Positions 44,843-51,863 of a stretch of 64,000 nt of DNA are shown here, in pieces; within the stretch, counting starts at the first letter, position 1; the number at the start of each line of letters is the position of its first letter. The stretch comes from Desulfovibrionaceae bacterium (lineage in GTDB: Bacteria > Desulfobacterota > Desulfovibrionia > Desulfovibrionales > Desulfovibrionaceae), in the NCBI GenBank assembly GCA_022510785.1, contig JAFLSV010000007.1, positions 1 to 64,000 on the forward strand, written 5' to 3'. The notes under the pieces were generated by a model. The model did not search any database. It saw nothing but the letters and a program-made list of their open reading frames with translations, and was not told where the DNA came from. The position numbers were made by a program, and so were the translations under genes.

Positions 44843-45850
44843 ATGAACAGCCATTTCCTGAAAAGAACCCTTTGCGCCCTGACGGCCGTCATGGTCATGG
44901 GCGGCGCCGTTGTCGCCCAGGCGGCGGATACCATTCAATGGCGCTTCTTCTCCTATGTTTCGCCCTCCGATTTCCATGCCGTTATGAACAAGGCCCTGGC
45001 CGAGGACATCACCAAGGCCACCAACGGCCGGCTCACCATCACCCACTACGGGGCCGGCGAATTGCCTTATAAAGCGGGTGATATCCTGAAGGCCGTGGCA
45101 AGCAACCAGATTCAGATGGGTCAGGTTGGCGCTGGCCTTGTGGCTGGCGACGTTCCCGAGCTCGACGTCTTTTCCGTGCCCTTCCTGTGCACGAGCTTTG
45201 AGGAATTTGCCAGGGCCGTGGAAAAAATCGGTGACATTCCGGACAAGGTTCTCACCGACAGGTTCGGCGTCCGCGTGGTGATGAACTGGCCCATTCCCGG
45301 CCAGAATATATGGACCACCGAAAAGGTCTCTACCCTTGCCGAACTCAGGGGCAAGAAAATCCGCACCTGGAATCCCATGCAGGTGGACATGCTCCAGCAG
45401 CTGGGCGCCGTTCCCACGTCCATTGACCCGTCTGAAGTAGTCACGGCCCTGCAGCGCAAGGTGGTGGACGGGGCCATTACCTCCGCCCTCACCGCGAACG
45501 ACTGGAAGGCATACGACATCACCAAGTTCGGCTTTATGCTGAACTTCACCATGGCTCACCAGGTCACGCTTGTGAACAAGAAGGCTCTGGACGAGCTGCC
45601 CGCCGATCTGCGCAAGATTGTCGACGACAAGATCGCCGAATGGACGCCCAGGTATTTCGCCGAGTCCGAGGCGACCGACAAGAAGGCCATGGAAAACATG
45701 AAGGCGCACGGCGTCACCCTGACTGAAGCCAGTCCCGAAGATGTGGCCATGATCCGCCAGATGCTCCGTCCCATGTGGGATAACTGGGCCAAGGAAAATG
45801 GCGATACCGCCAAGCAGCTTCTCACCCTGACCATGGAGGCCATGCAGTAG
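44843..45850 (+). CDS. TRAP transporter solute receptor, DctP family
   Basis: The 335-residue secreted protein has a signal peptide (MVMGGAVVAQAA-D, about residue 28). A DctP fold follows with DILKAVASNQIQMGQVGAGLVAGDVPELDVFSVPF, and the GKKIRTWNPMQVDMLQQLGA segment that contains the Arg which normally grips the carboxylate of the ligand, then PSEVVTALQRKVVDG. It delivers an organic acid to the DctQM permease. The ligand is not predictable here. GGAGAA precedes the ATG, 11 bases after the EthD-like stop. Confidence 0.93.
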   Translation: MNSHFLKRTLCALTAVMVMGGAVVAQAADTIQWRFFSYVSPSDFHAVMNKALAEDITKATNGRLTITHYGAGELPYKAGDILKAVASNQIQMGQVGAGLVAGDVPELDVFSVPFLCTSFEEFARAVEKIGDIPDKVLTDRFGVRVVMNWPIPGQNIWTTEKVSTLAELRGKKIRTWNPMQVDMLQQLGAVPTSIDPSEVVTALQRKVVDGAITSALTANDWKAYDITKFGFMLNFTMAHQVTLVNKKALDELPADLRKIVDDKIAEWTPRYFAESEATDKKAMENMKAHGVTLTEASPEDVAMIRQMLRPMWDNWAKENGDTAKQLLTLTMEAMQ

Positions 45851-45890
45851 ATTCACCCGCGGGATGGGTTCCCGCTTCACCAGTCATAAA

Positions 45891-45921
45891 ACGCGGGGCG
45901 GAATCGCATTCCGCCCCGCGT
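45891..45921. repeat. Intercistronic hairpin between receptor and permease genes
   Basis: Perfect 14-bp arms (45891-45904, 45908-45921) close on CGC without a T run. Such structures after a binding-protein gene often stabilise its mRNA or partly block readthrough, giving more receptor than permease. Confidence 0.75.
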
Positions 45922-45951
45922 GACCTCGATTGCCATGCCTGGGAGGTGCTA

Positions 45952-46449
45952 ATGGAGATCCTGGAAAAGGGGATGAACCTCATTGCCAAAATTTCCATAG
46001 CGGTATCAGCCATTCTTGTGAGCCTCATTTTTGCGCTGATTAATGTTGAAATTATCTGCCGCTATTTTTTAGGGATTTCGACACTCATTGCCGACGAATA
46101 CTGCGGCTACTTCTTCGCTGTCGCCATGTATCTGGGGCTCTGCTACAGCATCTACCACAACAGGCTCCTCAAAATCGATCTTCCCGGCGCATGGGCGGAA
46201 ATGACCTCAAGGCGGACGCCCCGCGTGATTGTCGCCCTCAGCGCCATCGCCCTGAACGGCATTCTCCTTGTGGCCATGTACCACACACTGTGGGCAAGCT
46301 GGCTCTTTAAGTCCCGGTCTATACAGGCCTCGCGAACGCTCCTCGCCATTCCCCAGGCTTTTGTCTTGGCCGGTATCGCGCTGATGTTCCTTGCCTCGGT
46401 GGCCATCTTGTTCCGTTCATTCAAAAAGAAGGAAGGAGAAAAGTCATGA
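45952..46449 (+). CDS. TRAP transporter small permease, DctQ family
   Basis: The 165-residue protein has four membrane helices (starting ISIAVSAILVSLIFALINVEIICRYFLGI) and the DctQ-like ADEYCGYFFAVAMYLGL region. The ATG at 45952 follows GGGAGG; an in-frame GTG at 45946 lies inside this site and is rejected. It overlaps dctM by ATGA. Confidence 0.9.
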   Translation: MEILEKGMNLIAKISIAVSAILVSLIFALINVEIICRYFLGISTLIADEYCGYFFAVAMYLGLCYSIYHNRLLKIDLPGAWAEMTSRRTPRVIVALSAIALNGILLVAMYHTLWASWLFKSRSIQASRTLLAIPQAFVLAGIALMFLASVAILFRSFKKKEGEKS

Positions 46450-47750
46450 GCTGGGAGGGATGGCTTGCGGCGTACGGCATCAGCCTGATGTGCCTGATCG
46501 GCATCGGATGTCCCATCGCAATCGCGCTCGGCCTTGTGGCCATAGGCGGCATTGTTGTCCGCAACGGCTGGGCTTTTCTGGCCACCTTTGGCGACATTCT
46601 CTGGAACAATGGCAATTCCTTCACTCTCGTGGCCATTCCCATGTTCATTCTCATGGGTGAAATTATTCTTCAGACAGGACTTTCAAGGCGTTTCTACAGG
46701 GGGCTTTCCCTGCTTCTCGGCCGGGTTTCGGGGGGGCTGGCCCATGCCAACATCGTGGGATGCGCCATGTTTTCCGCCATTTCCGGATCCTCCGTGGCCA
46801 CGGGCATCACCATGGGGCAGGTGGCCCTGCCCGAGCTGCGCAGCCGTGACTACGATCTGCGCCTTGCCACAGGCTCCCTTGCCGCCGGCGGAACCCTCGG
46901 CATCATGATTCCGCCGAGCGTTCCCCTCATTATCTATGCCGTCACCGTGCAGGCTTCCATCATCGATCTGTTCATGGCCGGAGTCGTGCCGGGCCTTCTG
47001 CTCACCGCACTCTTCATGGCGTGGACCAAAATCACCATCCTCCGTCATCCCGGCTGGGCCCCGAAAACCAAGCAGGAGCCCCGGGCCTGGAGTGAAATCG
47101 GCATGGCCTGGGTGGACTGCCTGCCCTTTGGCATCCTCATTGTCCTGACCATCGGCAGCCTCTATCTTGGCATTGTCACCCCCACGGAAGCCGGCGGCTT
47201 CGGCGCCCTTGCGGCCATTGTCATCAGTCTGCTGTTCAGGGAACTGAATTTCAGGCGTCTGGTCTCCGCCCTCATCGCGACAGCCGTCACCACTTCCGTG
47301 GTGTATTACATCATTGTCTCCGGCGCCCTTCTGGCCTTCGGCATTGTGGATGCCGGCATCGCCAGGGGCGTCAGCAACATGGTGGTGGAACTTGAGCTCT
47401 CTCCCTTCCAGTTTTTCCTGATTCTCTGCTGCGTCTACCTGGTTCTGGGCATGCTCATCGAAGGCGTCTCCATGATGCTTCTGACCATCCCCGTCCTGTA
47501 TCCCAGCATCGTGGCGCTGGGCTTTGATCCCACCTGGTTCGGCATCATTCTGGTTCTCTTCATCGAAATCGGCGCCCTCACGCCGCCCATGGGGCTGAAC
47601 CTTTTCGCCATCAGTTCCGTGGCCGAGGACATCAATCTGAAAACCGTCATCCAGGGCTCGTTTCCCTACCTCATGATGATGTTCGTCTGCATGGCGCTGC
47701 TTTATATGTTCCCCCAGATTGCGCTCTGGCTTCCCAATACGCTGCACTGA
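46446..47750 (+). CDS. TRAP transporter large permease, DctM family
   Basis: The 434-residue protein has about 11-12 membrane helices and the DctM signatures GLSRRFYRGLSLLLGRVSGGLAHANIVGCAMFSAISGSSVATGITMG and GTLGIMIPPSVPLIIYAV. The late EIGALTPPMGLNLFAISSVAEDI loop is standard. It forms the sodium-driven pore with DctQ. Its start overlaps dctQ. Confidence 0.94.
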   Translation: MSWEGWLAAYGISLMCLIGIGCPIAIALGLVAIGGIVVRNGWAFLATFGDILWNNGNSFTLVAIPMFILMGEIILQTGLSRRFYRGLSLLLGRVSGGLAHANIVGCAMFSAISGSSVATGITMGQVALPELRSRDYDLRLATGSLAAGGTLGIMIPPSVPLIIYAVTVQASIIDLFMAGVVPGLLLTALFMAWTKITILRHPGWAPKTKQEPRAWSEIGMAWVDCLPFGILIVLTIGSLYLGIVTPTEAGGFGALAAIVISLLFRELNFRRLVSALIATAVTTSVVYYIIVSGALLAFGIVDAGIARGVSNMVVELELSPFQFFLILCCVYLVLGMLIEGVSMMLLTIPVLYPSIVALGFDPTWFGIILVLFIEIGALTPPMGLNLFAISSVAEDINLKTVIQGSFPYLMMMFVCMALLYMFPQIALWLPNTLH

Positions 47751-47844
47751 CCCCCTGACGGAGAAAGATCCGCGCGCGGCTCCGCGCAGGAAGGCACACC
47801 CGGGGTATGCGGCAATGTCCCGGAGTCCGCAAAGGAGATTGACC

Positions 47845-48045
47845 ATGGCTCTCGAAGCTCACAACACGGACGGCCCCGTCCGGCACATTCTTGAGGATTT
47901 CGGCATACGGCCGGAACCCGCCGCCGCCGGCGCGCTGGAACAGGGCAGAAGAGCTGTCCTGGCCCGGGTGATACCCCTGCTTGCCGCAGGGGACAAGGCG
48001 GAAACAGACGGTCTTGGCGCGGCTTTTTCCGGAGAAGGCAGGTGA
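47845..48045 (+). CDS. Small protein paired with the amidase
   Basis: The 66-residue product (MALEAHNTDGPVRHILEDFGIRPEP...) follows AAAGGAGA at proper spacing and ends 3 bases before the amidase ATG. Its size and place resemble the AtzG-type or GatC-type small partners that wrap the amidases they precede, including a short helix with an LxxFGIxPxP turn. Sequence similarity to those families is too weak to be sure. Confidence 0.5.
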   Translation: MALEAHNTDGPVRHILEDFGIRPEPAAAGALEQGRRAVLARVIPLLAAGDKAETDGLGAAFSGEGR

Positions 48046-48048
48046 CGC

Positions 48049-49374
48049 ATGGACGCCCATACCCTTCTTGACGCTTCGCTGGAACAGGCCCGGGACGCTG
48101 TGCGCGGCGGGCGGATTGCGGCGTGGGAGCTCACCGCCTGCGCCATTGACAGAATTGAGCGGGACGAGGACGCCAGGGCCTGCTTCATGCGGCTCCGCAA
48201 GGACGAGGCCATTCAGGAGGCGCGCGCGTGTCACGGCGGAGGGGCCTTGCCGGGCATTCCCGTCGCCCACAAGGACATCTTTTCCATCCGGGGCGAGGTG
48301 GCCAGTTGCGCCACCAGCCCCGGACTGCGGCGCCGGGCGGATACGGATACGGAGGTTCTGCTGCGCGTAAAGGAAGCCGGGGCCATCGACCTTGGCGGCC
48401 TGCACCTGGCGGAATTTGCCATGGGCGCTTCCGGCTGGAACGAGGTGCGGGGCTATCTGCGCAATCCTCTGGATCCCGACCGGGTTTCCGGCGGCTCTTC
48501 AAGCGGCAGCGCTGCCGCTGTTGCCCGGAAACTGGTCTTCGGCGCCCTGGGCACCGACACAGGCGGTTCCATCCGGGTTCCCTCCTCGTTCTGCGGGGTT
48601 GTGGGGCTCAAGCCCACAAACGGGCTTGTGTCCATCCAGGGCGTTTTCCCCGTGTCCCCCACGCTGGACACGGTGGGCCCCCTTGCCCGCACCGTCCGCG
48701 ATTGCGCCATCATGCTGGACGGAATGCAGTCCGCGGTGGCGGCGGAAAAGGCTCTTGATCTTCCGTTTGAGCCGGCGGAACTGGGTATTCTTGAAGAAGC
48801 CTCGCTGCCCACCCCGCCGGACGCTGAGGCGGCGCTGGCCCTGGATCGGGTGCGGGCGGCGTGCGCGAAGGCGGGGCTCCGCGTCCGCCCGCTCTCAACG
48901 ACGCTTCCGGGCGAGGCCAACGCCCTGTCCGGCATCGTCTTTCTCAGCGAGGCGGCGGCGGTGCATCTGCGCCATCTGCGGGAAAAGCCGGAACTCCTGG
49001 GCCCTCAGGTTCGCAACCGCCTTTTGCTGGGGCTCACCTATCCGGCCGCGGTCTATATCCGGGCGCTGGAGGAACGCGCCACCATGCTCAAGCGCTGGAT
49101 TCACGAAATGCCTTCCCTGGTGCTTCTCCCCTCCACTCCCTGCCTGCCTCCGCTGCGGAACAGCTACGACGGCATGTCCGCCGACGAGATCATCGCCCTC
49201 AACGGCCGGCTGGGGAGCTACACGGCCTTTGCCAACTATCTCGGCCTGCCTGCTCTTTCCCTGCCCGTGCCCCTGTCCGGCGGCATGAGCCTTGGCGTCC
49301 AGATTGTCGGAAGGCCCGGCGAAGACGCGCGCGTCCTTCAGCTGGCATCGCTCCTTGAACGGATGCTGGCCTGA
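48049..49374 (+). CDS. Amidase-signature hydrolase
   Basis: The 441-residue protein has the full amidase-signature triad: Lys75 in VAHKDIF, the GGSSSGSAAAVA loop (about 148-158, cis-Ser) and Ser174 in GTDTGGSIRVPSS. It is shorter than GatA, and the genuine gatA of this genome lies at 30688-32160. It therefore most likely hydrolyses an amide, ureide or carbamoyl compound in the cluster's pathway. The substrate is unknown. Confidence 0.88.
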   Translation: MDAHTLLDASLEQARDAVRGGRIAAWELTACAIDRIERDEDARACFMRLRKDEAIQEARACHGGGALPGIPVAHKDIFSIRGEVASCATSPGLRRRADTDTEVLLRVKEAGAIDLGGLHLAEFAMGASGWNEVRGYLRNPLDPDRVSGGSSSGSAAAVARKLVFGALGTDTGGSIRVPSSFCGVVGLKPTNGLVSIQGVFPVSPTLDTVGPLARTVRDCAIMLDGMQSAVAAEKALDLPFEPAELGILEEASLPTPPDAEAALALDRVRAACAKAGLRVRPLSTTLPGEANALSGIVFLSEAAAVHLRHLREKPELLGPQVRNRLLLGLTYPAAVYIRALEERATMLKRWIHEMPSLVLLPSTPCLPPLRNSYDGMSADEIIALNGRLGSYTAFANYLGLPALSLPVPLSGGMSLGVQIVGRPGEDARVLQLASLLERMLA

Positions 49375-49578
49375 TCTCCCTCCCTTCGTGGATGCGCCAT
49401 TTTTTCGGCCGCATACATGCATGGGAGAAAGACCCCGTGGCGGATGAACAGGGCGTGGAAGCCTTTTGCCCGCCCTCGCGGCGTCCCGGTGCCATGGGCC
49501 GCGCGGCGGCGCGGCGGGCGCTTCCCCGCCCGGATCTGCCAGAGCGCGGGGCTTGCGCGGCCGGGATGAGAATCCGGG

Positions 49579-50436
49579 CTAGCGGTGTTCGCTTCGCTGT
49601 TTGGGCGGCAGCCAGCCGGCTTTGAGGCGTGCCGGCAGCTCGGACGGGTATGTGCTGTCCTCGGGAATGGCCGCCGGGGCGGAATTGGAATTGATCCAGA
49701 AAATTTTGTTTGCCTGATCAAAACCAAGGGCGGACAGATCCTTGTCCACGGAAAAAACATCGTCCAGGATGGCCTTTCGCGTCAGCTCGAAATCATGCTG
49801 CCTGATGGCTTCCAGAATTTCGGTATGCCGCTTGAAGGAGCTTTCCGAGAACGCATGATCCGGCTTGAGGTGATCCTTCAGGTTTTCCAGCGCGGTTTCG
49901 ATAAAATCCTGCAACAGGATGAGCAGAGGATTATCTGTGGCTCTGGCCAGGGTTATGTGGAACTGGATTTCAGCCATGCGCGCCGCCTTGAGATCGTTGA
50001 TTTCAAGACAGTGTTTCTGTTCCATGACAATTTTCGTCAGCTCGGCAATCAGTCCGGGGTGGCCCGTCCGGGCGGCAAGACCGGCAAAATAGGGATCCAG
50101 GAGTTTGCGTATCTCGGAAATGTGATGCAGGGAAAGATTGGTTTGCGAAAAGAAATTAATCAGGCTTTGCCGGGTGATGTCCAGCCCCACCTTCCGCACA
50201 AAGGTTCCGCCGCCGGCGCCCGGGCGTATTTCCAGCAATCCCTGAATTTCAAGAACGCGCAACACTTCCCGCATGGTTTGCCGGCTTACGGAAAACATCC
50301 GTGCCAGTTCCACTTCTGACGGGAGTTTTTCCCCCGGCTGACAGTCGGTATCCAGAATATAGTTTCTGATGATTCGCGCCAGCCTCTGGGGCAGTTTGTC
50401 ACGTTTTGCCTTGGTGGAATCATGGGGCTGCAGCAT
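49579..50436 (-). CDS. GntR-family (FadR subfamily) transcription regulator
   Basis: The 285-residue protein has a winged HTH at about 12-78 (PGEKLPSEVELARMFSVSRQTMREVLRVLEIQGLLEIRPGAGGGTFVRK). An FCD effector domain at about 95-235 has helical His/Asp/Asn metal-site residues (EIQFHITLARATDNPLLILL, RHTEILEAIRQHD). FCD domains bind carboxylic acids, consistent with a TRAP-linked substrate. It is convergent with the amidase. The 200 bases around its own start (50437-50639) contain a weak candidate promoter and no gene. The tail past residue 250 is extra. Confidence 0.88.
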   Translation of the reverse strand: MLQPHDSTKAKRDKLPQRLARIIRNYILDTDCQPGEKLPSEVELARMFSVSRQTMREVLRVLEIQGLLEIRPGAGGGTFVRKVGLDITRQSLINFFSQTNLSLHHISEIRKLLDPYFAGLAARTGHPGLIAELTKIVMEQKHCLEINDLKAARMAEIQFHITLARATDNPLLILLQDFIETALENLKDHLKPDHAFSESSFKRHTEILEAIRQHDFELTRKAILDDVFSVDKDLSALGFDQANKIFWINSNSAPAAIPEDSTYPSELPARLKAGWLPPKQRSEHR

Positions 50437-50639
50437 GTTTGACCATTTCCTCAGTCGTTTTTGAAAGATCTGTCCCTGCCGGAGATTTTTCGGGCGGCGA
50501 AGCTGTAATGCTCCGGCGATATACTCTTAAAAACAGTCCCGCGCAATCCGGGAGAAAGGCTCCGGATTTTTCCCGTGCCCGCGTTTGTGCGCCCAAAGTT
50601 TTCCGGCTGGCGGGAGGAAGAGGCGTTCGGCCGCGCCGC

Positions 50640-51845
50640 TTAACGCCAATGGCGCAGCAGGTCTTCCAGCGTGTCGGTGAAGCCGGTAAGATCCGCCTCG
50701 TCAATGGTGAGGGGCGGCACGAGGCGCAGCACCGTGCCGTGGGTGAGGTTGAGAATATAGCCGCGTTCCAGCAGCGCGGCCCACACCGCGCGGGCCTGTT
50801 CCGGCGTCGCGTCCAGGTCAATGCCCAGGAGCAGCCCCAAACCGCGCACCTCCCTGATGGAGCCGGGCAGGCGTTCGCCCAGGGCGCGGAAGCGGGCGCG
50901 GGCGCGCTCGCCCAGTTCGGCCGCGCGTTGCACCAGGCCGTCGCGACGCATGATATCCAGCACCCTGGAACCCACCGCCGTGACCAGAGCTCCCCCGCCG
51001 AAGGTTGTGGCGTGGCTGCCGTAGTCGAAGCCGGCGGCCACCTCGTCGCTGGCCAGCATGGCGCCCAGGGGCAGGCCGTTGGCCAGGGCCTTGGCGCTGG
51101 TCACAATGTCGGGCGTCAGATCATAGTGCTGAAAAGCCCAGAATTTTCCGCTGCGGCCCATGCCCGCCTGAATTTCGTCACAGATGAGCAGCACGCCGCG
51201 CTGGCGGCACAGGGCCTCGATGCCCCGCGCATAGTCCCGCCCCAGGGGGAACACGCCGCCCTCACCCTGAATGGCCTCCACCAGAACCGCGGCCGTGTGC
51301 GGAGTGATGGCCGCGTCCAGGGCGTCCAGATCGCCCCAGGGCGCGCGCCGGAATCCTTCGGGCAGGGGCTCGAAGCCTTCGGTGTGCTTGCCCGTGGCGG
51401 ACAGTGTGGCCAGGGTGCGGCCGTGGAAGCAGTTGTCCAGGCTGATCACTTCCCAGGCGTCCCTGCCCCTGACCTTGCGCTGATAGCGCCTGGCCATCTT
51501 GATGGCCGCCTCGTTGGCTTCGGCTCCGGAATTGCAGAAAAAGGCCTTGCCGGCATGGCAGGTGCCCAGCAGTTTTTCCGCAAAATCCAGCTGTTCCTGC
51601 TGATAGAACAAATTGCTGACATGCACCAGCCTGCGCGCCTGCTCGGCCATAACCCCGGCAAGTTCCTCGTTGCCGTGGCCCAGGCCCACCACCGCGATGC
51701 CGGCCAGCAAATCCACATACTCTTTGCCGTCAAAATCCCAGAGCCGCGATCCCTTGCCGCATTTCACCGCGATGGGGTAGCGGCTGTAGGTGCGGCACAG
51801 AAGCTTCGCTTCCCGTTCTTTCAGTGCGTCCAGTGTGGCGCTCAT
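50640..51845 (-). CDS. argD: Acetylornithine aminotransferase-type enzyme
   Basis: The 401-residue class III PLP enzyme shows FFCNSGAEANEAAIKMARRY, FHGRTLATLSATGK, LICDEIQAGMGRSGKFWAFQHY and the PLP lysine in TSAKALANGLPLGAM, with GSHATTFGGG. It matches ArgD (arginine and lysine synthesis). It lies 18 bases after purL on the same strand. Confidence 0.9.
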   Translation of the reverse strand: MSATLDALKEREAKLLCRTYSRYPIAVKCGKGSRLWDFDGKEYVDLLAGIAVVGLGHGNEELAGVMAEQARRLVHVSNLFYQQEQLDFAEKLLGTCHAGKAFFCNSGAEANEAAIKMARRYQRKVRGRDAWEVISLDNCFHGRTLATLSATGKHTEGFEPLPEGFRRAPWGDLDALDAAITPHTAAVLVEAIQGEGGVFPLGRDYARGIEALCRQRGVLLICDEIQAGMGRSGKFWAFQHYDLTPDIVTSAKALANGLPLGAMLASDEVAAGFDYGSHATTFGGGALVTAVGSRVLDIMRRDGLVQRAAELGERARARFRALGERLPGSIREVRGLGLLLGIDLDATPEQARAVWAALLERGYILNLTHGTVLRLVPPLTIDEADLTGFTDTLEDLLRHWR

Positions 51846-51863
51846 AATTTCATCCTTGTCTGT

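Noticed and set aside
48049..49374. Amidase as a second gatA
   Set aside because: A full gatA with gatC is present at 30688-32477; this one is about 50 residues shorter, lies in a catabolic cluster and lacks the GatA C-terminal signature.
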